Shown here: positions 46,585 through 59,708 of the stretch, piece after piece
Layout of the letters: each line of letters begins with the position of its first letter
Numbering within the stretch: position 1 is the first letter of the stretch
Source: Grammothele lineata
Taxonomy: Eukaryota > Basidiomycota > Agaricomycetes > Polyporales > Polyporaceae
Length of the DNA: 64,000 nt
Reading direction: 5' to 3'
Assembly (NCBI GenBank): GCA_002150815.3
Contig: NDFF03000030.1
Location: 62,001-126,000, forward strand
Program-made: the position numbers and the translations under genes
The notes under the pieces: generated by a model
What the model was told of the DNA's origin: nothing
Seen by the model: only the letters and a program-made list of their open reading frames with translations
Databases searched by the model: none

Positions 46585-49500
46585 ATGGACTCCCATCCGG
46601 ATGAGCGGCCGGCGAAACGCTTCAGGGTACGTGGTATATTGTGAACGCGCTTGTGCGAGTACTGAGTTATTCGCAGCACGAGTCCTACAAGGACACCCTC
46701 AAGGGTGTACATCTTCCCTCTGCCCTGAACCAAACAAAATTCGACCATGAAATCTCGGTATGCACCGTCATTATATCAGCACCCCTCGTAACTGACAGTC
46801 TGTGCAGGATAACGATTCTCATTTCCACGAAGCACTCTTGCACTGGCAAGAGCTCAACCTCGCCCCGGCCTTCCTCCAGTTTGCCCGCGATGTCGACCCG
46901 CTCTCCGCTTCGATGCCCCTACTTCTACACAACTGGAAGGAAATTGTGAATTTATGGATAGGCGCGCTGAGCAAGAGCAACGACGAGGGGTTGAAGGCGA
47001 TCCTCGAGTGCGTCTCTCTCCATCTGTTCTTCTTTCCTCCATATCGACCATCGCGCGTACAGTCTCTTCCAAAAGCTCGCGCACGATCTCCGTACGACCC
47101 TCGCGCCCGAGTATCCTCATATCCTCAAGAGGCTCCTCCAGCTCTTGCCCCGTTCACTCTCGGCTGAGTCCCTCACTTCTCTTCTCGCTACCTTCACGGC
47201 TCTCTTCAAATACGTCCTCGTCCCCGCCGTTGACGCGGAGCTCCTGAGTCAAGCATGGCGCGCTTTCGCCGACGTTCTACCCCAGTGTCATCCCGAAGTC
47301 CAGCGCACCGCGGCGGAAGTCTGGGGAGCGACGCTCAGGAGGCTCAAGGTGTCACTCAGGGAGGATGCGGTACGGATGGTTGCGGGAAGTGCAGACGATG
47401 GGCTCGGAGATGCTTGTGCATGGATCTTTGTAACCGCGTGCAAGGTGTGTAGTCTTCCCCACTTTCCCTTCTTTCCCCTCCTCAACGTCTCGTCAGTCGG
47501 TCTCCCAAACGCTGCACACCGTCACCGCCAGCCTCGTGGCTCCCCTGATCAGATACTACCTATCGTGCGAGCACGAAGAAGAAACATTCACACTCGTCCG
47601 ACGTGTCCTCACCGCCCTCATCCACCATTGCAAAGGAGCGGAGCAGTTCTCCCCGATCTCGGATGTTGTCGTCAAGCAGTACACGGAGACCGTACGGGGC
47701 ACGGACGAGGAACAAAAGCGTCGGATCCTGGAAGTAGTCAGCGTTGTCTGCTCCGTCCGCCAAGGGTCCCGTATGACGCGTATGTCCCTCTCTCCTCTAT
47801 CCTCTCCCTAGTCTTTCCTCACGCTTACTCCTGGTGACGCCCCACAGATACCCAACTCGCCGCTCTTCTCACCGAGTACCCCACTCTACCCCTGACCGAC
47901 TCGCTCCACGCCGCCCTCCTCAAAATTGCCACGAGCGCACTCACCGCGGGCGACATGGCACTGTGGAACGCCCACGGACGCAAAGTACTCGACCACGCAT
48001 GGACGCGTCCGGTCCTCGGGCTCGAGCTCGTCGGCGCGCTCTCGGACCTGTCGTGGGGCGGGTGGAAGATGCTCGCGCTCCCCCTCGTCGCGGCGAACAC
48101 GCACAAGCTGCTGGAGAGCCATCCGAGGGAGACAATGGAGGTGCTCGCGGCGTTGGTGAGGGAGAAGAGGCTGGGTGAGGTGGATATTGTGTGGAAGGAG
48201 AGGTTGCAGACGTGGGTTGAGCAGAGGCTGGGGAATTGGGAAGCAACGGAGGAGAACGTGAGTGCGATTTGTGTGGACTTCTATCGAGCAGCTAACGCTT
48301 TGACTTCGTTCGCAGATGCAGCTCCTCGAACACATTATCGACCTCTCGAAACTGGTGCGCTCCTTCGCTCCGCTGCTGGCGAACATCGTCGACCGCGTCC
48401 TCGAGTCGGACGACCCTCGCGCTGAACACCAAGCCTCGTACGCGAACTCGGCATGGGTCATCGGCGCGTGCATGTCTTGCATCGCCGCGCGTCCGACAAG
48501 CGAATGGGCAGACTCGATCGACCTGGCGGCATGGACGAACAAGGTGGTAGAGAAGTGGAGTTGGAGCGGGCGTGCATTAGAGGGGTTGGCTTCTCTTGTA
48601 ACAACGAGGTATGCATTCTTCTTCACATCACGGAGACGGGTCGACTCTAACTTCTACCCATCACAGCCCCTCGAATAAGTCGTCTCTTTCTGTGGACGCG
48701 CTCTACGAGCACCTCAAGCCCTCCCTTCTCTCCCATTCCCGATCACTTCGTCTACAGACTTTGCGCCTCCTCAACTCACCCATCATCGATGTTCCTACGA
48801 GCACGGCCGACCTACTCAAGAAGACGTTACAGGCCGAAGAAGTCTCCATCGATGTACAGGGTGTGCGGGAGCGTGTGCTCCGGATAGGCAGGTTACCCGT
48901 CGCTGTGAAGGACGGGGACGAGCTCGCGGCGGATATATGCGGGCGTTGGCTCATCGGTGCGTGATTACGATGACGGCTCGTTGCATTGATGTTCAAACGA
49001 GTGTCGGGTAGCGCAACTGAAAGTCAATTTGAGACCGCTGTGGTCCCCTGCGGCCGTGGCGCTGTCGGCGTTGGCTAGCTGGTTCGGAGACCTCGTCTGG
49101 GGCCTTCTCTTCAAGGAACTCCAGGACGCGTCATTGCCATCGGTAGATGCCCATTCTACGCCTGCTTGGCTTGCGGAAGGAGCGGACGAAGAAAGCGACG
49201 ACGTATGGGAAGAAGAGCGGTCCTGGAGGGATCCGAGCGCCCACAAGGTCCGGACCGTCCTGGCTAGGTGGCTCAGTCATAATGCTGCGAAGAACGCCAT
49301 CATACAGGTTCGTGTATACGCTGCATACCTTAGCGCGCTGCTCATCATCTTGGACACTTGTGCAGAGCCAAGTTACGGGAGATCGCTTCGACGCGGCCAT
49401 GTTCGAGATCCAGCTCCTCGCCGCTCTCGAAGAGTGCTCCTCCCTGGCCGAGAAGCACAACCGCGACCTCGTCCCACACTTCCTCGCCCTCGGCGGGCCC

Positions 49501-52500
49501 GACGCACCCTCGAAGCTCCCGCGGCACAAACTCAGCGCCTGGCTCAAACTCTTCTCCAAGTTCGCGAACCCGAACGCGCTCCGCTCGACCGACACCCTCT
49601 GCACGCTCTACGTCACGCTCCTCGCGCACCCGGACCGCGCGCTCCAGCGCCTCGCTCTCTCGTGCCTTCTCGCGTACAAGTCGCCTCGCCTTGCGCCGCA
49701 CGAGGATACGCTTCGTACGCTGCTCGACGAGACTAAGTGGCGCGACGCGCTCACGCAGCTCGACTTTGACGCGTTCGGGGAGGCGGAGCGCGGCGAGCTC
49801 GTCGATGCGATCGTTCGCCTACTCTTTGGCATGATGCTCGAGCGCAAGGGCCGCGGGAGGGGCGCGGATCGCCGCGCTGCGGTCCTCTCGACGCTTGCGG
49901 GGTGTACGGATGAGGAGCTGACGCTGCTCGTGGACCTCATGCTCCAGCCTATCCGTGGAGATCGGCCTGCGGTGGAGGGTGTGTACGAGGTTATCCCGGT
50001 TCCGAAGGACGTCTCGGAGAAGCAGCAAGTCGGGTTCCTCACCCTCCTCGGGGACGTGTTGAAGCACCTTGGATCGCGGATCGTGTCGCGATGGCCCGTC
50101 CTTCTGGAGACGCTTCTGGATCTTGTAGGCAACGCGCAGGCGTCCCTAGATGCGCAGAAGGATGACCAGGTGGCAGAGGATGTTCCTGAAAAGGATGAAG
50201 ACGCCGAAGACGAGGACGATGCTGAAGAAACCAACGGGCCGTCCCGCGCTCTGAGAAACGTCCGCCAGCTCGGGCTAAAGCGGCTTGCGGACTTCTTCCG
50301 CTCCCCAGTCACCTACGACTTCTCGCCATACCTCCCCGCAGCGTTCCGCGCGTTCATCGCGCCTCGTCTTCCGGCACTCGACTTGGAGAACACACAGGCG
50401 CCGTCCGCGCTCCTCGACCTCTTCCATGCGTGGTCGCAGCAGGCCGAATACGCACCCTATCTCGTCCAGTACGACGACCGCGTTCTGCCGAAAGTGTACG
50501 ACTGCCTCGTTGCGACGAACGTCAAGCCCGCAGTGATCTCGAAGGTGTTTGACATCATCGAACAGCTTCAAGCTCTTTCCGCATCGGATACGGAGATCCT
50601 CGAAGATGTCTTCAAACCTCACATGTCGTATCTCCTCACGAACTTGTCCACGCTCGTCGCGCGCTCTAAGGGCAACGTTTCAGTCGTCGTGGACGTCCTC
50701 GGTAGACGCCAAATATCAATCCTCTCGGCGCTCGCGCCGTACCTGTCAGACTCAACGCAAGCGACCATGCTGCTCGAGCTGTTCGCACCCCTTCTACGGA
50801 AACCACACAAGACTGTCCCGGAGAAGATCAAGGTCGACATGACCACGATCCTGTGCAGCCTTTTTCCTCTCATTCAGGAGCTTTCGAATGCGGAGAGTGC
50901 CATCTTTGGAAAGGCGTACGGGTTGCTTGCCCAGCTCTTCCAGACTCTGCGTTCTCGGCAAGCGCGCATCGCGCTGGTAAAGGCTTTCCAATCGCTCGCG
51001 GACCTTCAGCCTTCTATTGCTCCACTAGCTCAGCTCATGGACTCCCTCAACGCCTACTCGACGAAACGTCTCGAGGAGCCTGACTTCGACCGCCGTCTTA
51101 CGGCCTTCGGCGAGCTGAACGATTCGCTGTATAAGACGCTATCGTGCCGCGACTGGTTGCCCGTCCTCTACAACATGCTCAGCTTCATCCAGGACCCGCT
51201 CGAACTTAGTATCCGGAGCAACGCCGCAGCCGCTATGAAGCATTTTGTCGATCTCGTTGCCGATCAGCGAGGGGAGTACGAAGAGACGTTCCTCAAGGTC
51301 CTTCTACCCGGTATCAAGAACGGCCTCCGCTCCCGCGCCGAACTTGTCCGCGCTGAGCTCCTCACCGTTCTTTCGCACGCCGTTGCGCGCTGTACCGAGA
51401 TCGCAAGTCTGCAGGAGATGCGCGTCCTCCTCGCTGGCGGCGACGAGGAGGCGAACTTCTTCAACAACGTCCTCCACGTGCAGATCCACCGGCGCACGCG
51501 CGCTCTTCGGCGCTTATCCGAGTTCGCGGGGCAGGGCCATCTGCGGAGCACGACGCTCGCGGAGGTGTTCATCCCGCTCGTCGGTAACTACGTTGTCTCG
51601 ACGGACACGCTCGACCACCATCTCGTCAATGAGGCGATTCTCGCGATTGGCGCGATGGCGGGGCAGCTGAGCTGGGGCGCTTACTACGCGTTGGTGCAGC
51701 GCTATCTGAAGCTTGCGAAGCAGAAGGATGCGTCGGAGCGGGTGTACGTCCGCACGATCGTTGCGGTACTGGATAGTTTCCACTTTCCTATGGAAGAGGC
51801 CGTTCAGGAGGAGGTTCGCGAGGGGGCCGCCGTCGAGACCGAAGAAGACGAGCAGGAGGTGGAAGACAAAGAGGATGTGCAAGTCGAGCCTCAAGTCCCT
51901 CAAGATGCGGCCAAACTTGCGCGAATCCAGGATGCCGTGAACTCGCGTCTTCTCCCCAGCCTCATTCTGTATCTCGAGAAGCGGGACGAGACAGAAGATA
52001 GTCTCCGTATACCCGTTTCTACCGGTATCGTGCAGATCGCCAAGCATCTTCCTCTCGAGCAGCGTGACGCCCAGATCACTCGCCTTCTCACGGTGCTCAG
52101 CCAAGTCTTGCGAAGCAAGTCGCAGGAAACCCGGGACCTCGCGCGGGAGACCCTCTGCCGTATTGCCTGTAACCTCGGCTCGTCTTACCTTCCCCTCATG
52201 ATCCGCGAAATGCGCGGTGCACTCCTCCGCGGCCCGCACTTACACGTCCTCGCGTACTCCGTGCACGCGCTCCTCGTCCACGTCACCTCCGGCGATCACG
52301 CGGCCTCTTTCGCAACGCTCGACGAATGTGTTAATGATGCCGCGGCGGTGTCCTCAGAGGTCATCTTCGGCGAGTCCGGGAAGGATGTTCAAGCCGAAGG
52401 TTTTAAGACGAAGATGCGCGAGGTGCGGGGGTCGTCCTCCAGGGGAGTCGACTCGTTTGCTCTGCTGGCGAAGCACATCACGCCTGCGAAGATCAGCAGT

Positions 52501-55086
52501 CTTCTCCTTCCCATCCGCAACATTATGCAGGAGACGGAGACGCTGAAGGTCATGCAGCAGGTCGAGGAGCTGCTTCGGCGGATCGCAAGCGGCCTCAACT
52601 CAAATGCTCACCTGGTCCCGAAGGAGCTCTTGGTCCTCTGTCACACCCTCATCAGCCAGAACGCGCGCTTTCTCAAGGAGGTCCCGAAGGCACAGCCCAC
52701 CGGCAAGAAAGGAAAGCGCAAGGACCATGCTCTCGTTCAGCTGAAGCGCAATGCTCCCTCGGACCACGATCACTACGCCAACAACTCGTTCCGGTGGGCA
52801 CCTTGTCATGGCACTTCCCCGTACTTCCACTGACACCTCCTTGATAGATTCGTCGCTTTTGGCTTGGATCTGTTCAACACCGCATTCCGCCGCGGACGGT
52901 TTGACTTCCAGGATCCCGCTGTCGTGTCCCGCTTAGAGCCTATGGTCGCTGTCATCGGCAACACTCTGTACTCGTCGCATATGCAAGTGGTTGCTCCAGG
53001 TCTGAAAGCCGCCGCCGCCATCGTCAAATGTCCGTTGAAATCTATCGACAAGTCGCTTCCCGTCTTCATTCGCCAGATCATCGACATCGTCAAGCAAGCG
53101 GGCTCGACGGAACCTGAGGCTGTCCAAACAGCTTTCAAGTCGCTAGCTACCATCCTTCGCGACCATTCCGGCGCTCAGGTCAAGGAGAAGGACTTGGTTT
53201 ATCTGCTCGAGCTCCTGGCTCCCGATCTCGAAGAGCCGTCACGACAAGCTGCTGTCTTCACGATGCTTCGTGCTATCATTGCTCGGCGCTTCGTCGTCCC
53301 GGAAATCTATGACATCATGGACAAGGTCGCCGAGATAATGGTAACAAACCAGTCCCCTCAAGTGCAGGAGCTCTGCCGCAGCGCCCTACTTCAGTTCCTT
53401 CTCGACTACCCGCAGGGCAAGGGCCGACTTAGGAATCAAATGACTTTCCTCGTCAAGAACCTCTCTTATGTGTACGAGAGCGGACGGCTGTCAGTCATAG
53501 AACTGTTAAGCGCCATGGTCAGCAAGTTTGAGACGGGGCTTGTCCAAGAGTATGCGGACCTCCTGTTCGTCGGTCTCGTGATGGTCATCGCGAACGATGA
53601 GTCGGCGAAGTGTCGTGAGATGGCCGCCGAGTTGATCAAGGTCCTCCTGACGCGTCTCGAGGCGAAACAGCGCAACGTGATAATGTCTCACGTCCATACC
53701 TGGGCCGTCCAACATGCGCGTCCTCAGCTTACTCGTGTCTCGGCCCAGCTCTACGGACTCATAATCGACTTCCTCAAGGCCGACTCTACCCAGTATGTCC
53801 CTTCCATCCTGGAGGACGTAAACGGAATTTTGGGTCGCATCGCCCGCGATTTCGAAGCAGCAGCGACCGGCGCTGAGGACGATGCCGAAGCGGACAGGCT
53901 GGCCCAGCAATGGCAGACGCCGTACCAGACTCTTCTCGTATTCGCCAAAATTCTCCGCGATCAACCCCAGTTGGCGGCAGATACTTCAAAGGTCGACTGG
54001 TCATCTGTAATCGCTCTTCTTCTCTTCCCGCACGCATGGGTACGCACGGCATCCTGCCGATTACTCGGCACTCTTTTCGCGGCTGTCCCGGTGACAGCGC
54101 CTCCCAACGACGGCACGCTCCTTTCGCAAAGTAACCTAGAAGAGATCGCGACCAAGCTTTCCCTCCAGCTCAAGAGCGAAAACCTCGATGAGACGCTCAG
54201 TCTTCAGATCGTCAAGAACCTCTTCTATATCGGCAAGTCTTTCGGCGCGATGGAATTCAATCCTAGTGCGGCCTCCGTAGGCGATCAGAGCAGTAACGAT
54301 AGCAGTTCCGAAGAGGATCCCGATCACACGAGTGAAGCTCAGCGGACGGACGGACATCATCCTCTCTCCCGTCTCTTCTCAAAGCTGTCATATCAGGCCC
54401 GGTCAGCGTACATCCGACGTCGTAGCAAGGCGAAGAGCCCAGTAAGCCGTTGCATTGACATACGCTCCGCTTCAAGTTCTAATACGTCGTAGGAAAACTG
54501 GTCTCTCCAGCTTAGTGCCGTTCTCAAATGGTTCGCCGCAATGGTCTCGTTCATGGACAGCGATGTTGTGGAGCACTTCTTAGTACACATTTTGAACCCT
54601 TCCTATCGCATCGTTGAAGATGACACTATCCGCGACTCGCATATGGGTAGGTGGCACTAGTCTCTTATGACGTTGCCAACTGACATCGCCGACTAGATGA
54701 TTTGAAGACGCTCGCCACCGAACTTCTGGACCTCGTGCAGACCAAGGTTGGGACAACGAAGTTCGCAGGTGTCTACAATGATATCCGTCAGAAGGTTCTC
54801 AGTGTCAGACGAGATCGTAAAGCCTCGCGCGCAATCCAGGTGCGCCCGAGTGATCGTCTTCGTCATATCCGTGTTACGCTCACACGCATGGCTCTGAAAT
54901 AGATTGTCGCCGATCCTGCAGCAGCAGCAAAACGCAAGCTACAGAGGAACATGGCGAAGAAGGAAAGCCGGAAGAGGAAGAATGAGACCTATATGTGAGT
55001 TGGACGGTCACGTTAGATGCGACGATCGTTAACGTCTCTCATACAGGCATGGCAGAGGAAAGGTCAAACGGAGAAGGGACGAATAA
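46585..55086 (+). CDS. UTP20: U3 snoRNP-associated protein UTP20
   Basis: Fifteen exons: 46585-46626, 46677-46757, 46808-47007, 47063-47444, 47497-47779, 47848-48257, 48316-48608, 48667-48956, 49012-49307, 49366-52793, 52848-54441, 54493-54646, 54697-54839, 54903-54994, 55047-55086. Every junction keeps phase; product 2575 aa, against about 2490 in yeast and 2785 in human. The protein is almost wholly helical HEAT-like repeats. Markers are RHESYKDTLKGVHLPSA near the start, the large DRIM-type central exon, and a basic C-terminus (KKESRKRKNE and KVKRRRDE) typical of nucleolar proteins. UTP20 is a component of the small-subunit processome needed for 18S rRNA maturation. An acidic insert (EDAEDEDDAEETNG) lies in the large exon. 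The start ATG sits in a good context (cgacATGG). Intact, single copy. Confidence 0.93.
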
Positions 55087-55523
55087 ATGGCACATTATCC
55101 GCTTTTCTTGTCTTAGTCGACGGTTCGCTATAGCATTTTTGTATCCTTAGTTTCACGATATCACTCATAGTTCAGCGGCGAGCTCTTCTGCGAAGGATTT
55201 GCTGCCGCAGCACCCAGCCCTCATGACTTCGTCTCTCCTCTAGACAGGAGGATCAACTGCGATATCTATACGCCTCGGTGCTTCAAACTCGAACGACCAC
55301 GTATTTTCCGTAAGGCCCGCGGGTTCACACTTCTGGAGAAAGGGACAGCACCACGATAATGCTGCGGCATGCGAACTTTGGCTGTTCGAGTTCGGCTTTT
55401 TCAGTGGTACATCTGCCTCAATCTATCAAACAGTCAAGCTATAAGACTCATGGAAAGCGTCCTCAGCCCCCCAGCTTGCCTCGCTCCAATCCTTTCACCT
55501 CAATTCTCGAACCCTCCGTAGTC
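55087..55523. other. Intergenic between UTP20 and dynamin-like gene
   Basis: 437 bp including the UTP20 terminator and the dynamin-like promoter. An upstream open frame (from 55359) ends in the dynamin intron 1 region and is probably not translated. No TATA box obvious. Confidence 0.45.
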
Positions 55524-58261
55524 ATGCTTTCCGTTACAAGCCCAACGGAAAGCAATGGTGTCGGACTCTCCGCCTCTTCGGTTGCGTCTCGCCGCCGCCG
55601 CATGTTGGACGTAGTCAACTCGCTGCATCTCACAGGGTCTGTAGGTTATTCCTCAACGACTAAGTCATACTCACTCAGGGTGTTTCCAGTGTTCAAGTGG
55701 ACATCGATCTTCCGGTCATCGCTGTCATCGGATCACAAAGCGCGGGGAAATCTTCGTTAATCGAGTCCATCTCTGGCATCACCCTCCCTCGTGCGAGTGG
55801 AACCTGTACCAGGTACACGTTCGCATCGCTTCCGTACTTGTGGGATGCTGATCTTCCAACCTCGAAGATGTCCGACTGAGTGTCGATTGTCGTATTCCTC
55901 GGAGCCGTGGAAGTGTGTCGTTTCGCTTCATTTTCTCACCGATGCAGATGGAAAACCCCTCGGGCACCCACGAAACGAGCAGTTTGGGGATGTCATCCAT
56001 GACAAGGACGAGGTGGAAGATAGGATTCGACGGGCACAACGTGCTATACTTAACCCGAGCACGAATTATCAACGTTATCTGGAAGAAGATGACGAAGAGG
56101 CTTCATCTCGAGAACTCACGTTCTCCACGAATGCCGTTTCTCTCCAGATCAGCGGCCCCGATGTAGAGGATCTATCGTTTTGCGATCTCCCAGGTATGGT
56201 GTCTTGCCCAATATGTGATCTTCAAGTACTAAAAGCCTACATGCAGGTCTCATCGCTAGCGTCGGTACAGGGGGCAATGAAAACGATATCGACCTCGTTA
56301 AAGAGCTTGTCTCTTCCTATATCCGCAAGCCAAGCTGCATCATTCTTCTAACTGTAGCTTGCGAAAGTACGTACGACCTGCGTTCAAATCGATTCATTTT
56401 CGGCTGATACTCGGTCTATAGCGGACTTCCAAAATCAAGGTGCGCATCGACTGGCGAAGACGTTTGATCCCGAGGGCATTCGCACTATAGGTGAGCACTA
56501 GGAAGCGTAAATGCCTTACATAGAAAAACTAATGCCGAGTACGCAGGCGTGCTCACAAAGCCCGATCGTATCCCTGGTGGTGAGGAGGATAGTTGGTTAC
56601 GCTACATTCGAAACCAAGAAGAGCCCCTGCAACACGGATGGTTCAGCGTGAAGCAGCCCGACTCTCGCGCCATTGCCGCTGGTATTACGTGGGAGGAAGC
56701 ACGAGAGAGGGAGCGCGAGTTTTTCTCTTTGACGTCACCGTGGAACATGCTGGACTTGGAGTGCCAGAACCGGCTCGGGACAAGCAGGCTGGTAGATCGC
56801 CTTAGTGACGTGCTTTCTGACTGCATCTCGCAAAGGCTTGTGCTATCCACAAACTTGCGTCTACTTCCGCTGATCAATAGTCTTACAGGCTCCCGAGTAT
56901 TCAGGAAGAGCTCCAGAAGCTCCTGGCTGCGACAGACGAAAAGCTGCTGCAACTCCCAAAGCCTCCCTCGACTGACGTTCTCTCCGAGGTGCTGTACTTG
57001 CTCTCGACTTTCACTAAGGACCTCGGAAGATACTTAGAGGGCACCCCGAATGCCGATGGTCTGCTGCAGTCTATCAGACCCGCCTGTAACACCTTTCGCC
57101 GAGCCATTCGTTCCACCGAGCCCGACTTCCGCCCGTACGACCGCCGGTTTGCGGAAAACAACCCAGAACTGCACAAGTTCGTTCCCGCGCAGTTCATCTC
57201 GAACGAGGGCATCCCTTTTGAACCGCAGAACAATGACCGTGCGATCTTCATCGACGATGTCATGAAGCGAGCAAAGGAGTAAGTTATGTAGTTTGTTGTT
57301 GCCTTATGAACGATCTAACACATACATTAGAGCGATCACTCGAGAACTGCCCGACCACTATCCTTTCGTCGTCATTAAGGAATATATCGTATCAACCACC
57401 GCTGAATGGCGCGCTCCTGCTGAAACTCTCTTCCGCGACACGAACAGTATTCTCTTGAAGCACGTCAAGCAGCTTGTCAGCCAGCACTTTGCGCAATATC
57501 CTCTCCTTCAAAGTCATATCATGTGAGTCCCCGGGCTTTCCTGTAGGTCTTTGTCCCTCGCTGAATGATCACTGCTCGAATAGGACCGTTGTCAACGATT
57601 TCATCACGTCGTCCTCCGAGGACACCCTCGCTCGTATCAGGTGGTTCCTCGAGTTGGAGTGGCGGCCGCGCACGCTCAACGAAGCCTATTATTCGGACTA
57701 TCGCGACCGCTTTGTCGGCCACTACAAAGGATGGCGTCCAGTTCGCGGCGACCAGGAACGCACTACCCTCACGCAACGAATCGCAGACGCAAACAAGGAT
57801 GCAAACTTCCAACAATCGCTCACTGACGCCCTATCCGCACTTACGCGGATGGGTCTTCACAGTACTAAGCCTTCGGACCTCGCCAAGCTTCTTCCTCCCG
57901 ACCCATACGATGCCGCGATTGAGATCATGGCAAGCGTTCGCGCATACTTCCAAGGTAAGCCAGCAAACCCCGACTGGAAGTAGGGCTAAGAGGAACTTAA
58001 CTTCTTGCAGTCGCTTACAAGCGATTCACGGATAACATCCCGATGGCAATCGACTACGAACTCGTGCTTGGGCTTGACCGCGACCAAGCGCTCGAGAAGG
58101 CGCTGCGCAAGGGGCTCGGGATCGGAGGTGCGAACGCGCTCGCGCAATGCGCGGAGTACCTCAAGGAACCGCGTGGTGTCTCCGACCGTCGCGACGAGCT
58201 ATTGAAGAAGCGTGAGCGGCTCGAGATGGCGCGTCGTCAATTAACGGAAGCATGGCTCTGA
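55524..58261 (+). CDS. Dynamin-family GTPase (Mx/Vps1-like)
   Basis: Ten exons: 55524-55636, 55690-55812, 55868-56193, 56247-56366, 56422-56490, 56547-56835, 56889-57278, 57331-57522, 57584-57954, 58011-58261; 747 aa. GTPase motifs: G1 GSQSAGKSS at residues 52-60, DLPG at 185-188 (G3) and TKPD at 254-257 (G4). [12 protein letters not shown] and [17 protein letters not shown] are typical of fungal Mx-like dynamins. The C-terminal 90 residues (from [17 protein letters not shown]) match the GTPase effector domain; no PH or proline-rich domain is present. Such proteins self-assemble on membranes and power fission or remodelling of vesicles, mitochondria or peroxisomes. The junction at 56835/56889 reads best as a GC-AG intron, giving [11 protein letters not shown]. 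Start is the first ATG before the conserved [12 protein letters not shown] block. Confidence 0.9.
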
Positions 58262-58506
58262 GGCGATTGTCAACGCTTTTGTGGATATCTGTAACGCTCA
58301 GGGGATTCGTATCTTGTAACATTGTTGTATCATGACTCCGATTGTGGTCAGGGATAGGTGCCATGTACGAGCGTTTGGCAGTGTAAAGTAGATGTACGAT
58401 AGGTCAGACAGATTTGAGAATGGTATGATTGGTGTATCGCACGCAGATAGGCAAGATTCGCCTACAGATTGATTTCTCGTTACAAAGTCGAACGCGTATC
58501 GCCGAT

Positions 58507-59708
58507 TCACTGCTCTGTCTGTATCTTCGGCACATCCTTGTCCATCCAGTGCTGATACATGTATCCCGGCTCGGGCAGCTTGTAGAACCACTCCGCGAAT
58601 TCCTCTAGCGTTGTCACCGGAATGTCGGGGTATAGCTCGCGGGCATCGAGGTAACCCAGAGCCTTGGCATTCTTTAGCGAGCCGTCTCCAAGGACGCAGA
58701 CGCTGCGTAGGTGCATGTATCGCGAGACCTCGTTGAATGCTGTCTTATCCGTAGGGTCTTTCGCGAGCGCCGCCTCGGCGGCGGCCGTCTTCGCGGGGAG
58801 TTCTTCCAACGGCAACTGCGCAAAAAGACGTTAGGCATCGGCAACACACGACAGCGACATTGCACACCTTGATGAATTGGGCTCTCATGGCCTCCGGATC
58901 CCCGGACGCGGCTTCGCCGACTTCGAACGCTGTGCTGATCGGCCTCTCGTCCTCCCACAATACCACCATCTTGTTCAGCGTCTGCGGATCGGCGAGGATG
59001 CGCGCGACCCAGGTACCGACGTGATTCAAGTCTGTCAGGAGCACGCGCGCGTCACCTGGGATCGGCATGATGTAGTTTTGCGTGCGCCACGGAGGCGGAA
59101 TGACGCTGCGCGGCGGCAGGGGAAGGAAGCCCTGCATCCACCAGCCGGTCTCGATAAAAGTGTAGCCCACTCCCTGGGACCGAATGTATTCACGGATAGG
59201 GCCTTTCTAGAGAGCCATAAGAATCCATCAACGACGAAGACGCGATGCGGCAAAGTCAAGGCTTACAATGGTGAACGCGAGGCTGTTCTCCCCGGGAATA
59301 CCGAAGTCGGAGGGAACAACGCGCTGGACGCCCACTTCCTTCGCTGCGCGGAATATCTCCTTCTGATCGCCAAAGTTGCTGCCGACGAACGCGCATATAA
59401 GGATGGACACGCCCGCTAGAGTAACCTTGAGCTTGTCGAAATCATCTTTGAGGTCACCAGCGCGGATGTCGACACCGTCCTCGCGGAGTTTCTTCACAGC
59501 AGGTCTATCAAGAGACTGAGGACGTATCATTGCGGCCACGCGCTGTAGATAGACGACATAACACATGTGAGCAGTGAGCACAAGTACAGAAAGGGAGCTA
59601 GAAACGTACAAAGGCTTTAGACTCAAGCAGTCCGCGCACGATAGACGTTCCTGAGTTTCCCGTGGCGCCAACGACGAGCACAAGAGGTCTGTCGACAGCA
59701 GAAGACAT
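58507..59708 (-). CDS. NmrA-like NAD(P)-binding reductase (gene 3)
   Basis: Exons 59708-59610, 59542-59267, 59206-58868, 58815-58507 (33/92/113/103 codons, all phase 0), 340 aa, intact. It has GATGNSG in the dinucleotide loop, VQRVVPSDFGIPGE, YTFIETGWWMQGFLPLPPRS and KALGYLDARELYPDIPVTTL. It is closest to gene 1 (19217-20420), sharing GDGSL-NAKALGYLDA and a longer C-terminal end, and it supplies the wild-type GWWMQ for comparison with gene 1's nonsense codon. It lies tail-to-tail with the dynamin gene (245 bp apart) and head-to-head with gene 4. Reductase activity is inferred from family only. Confidence 0.88.
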
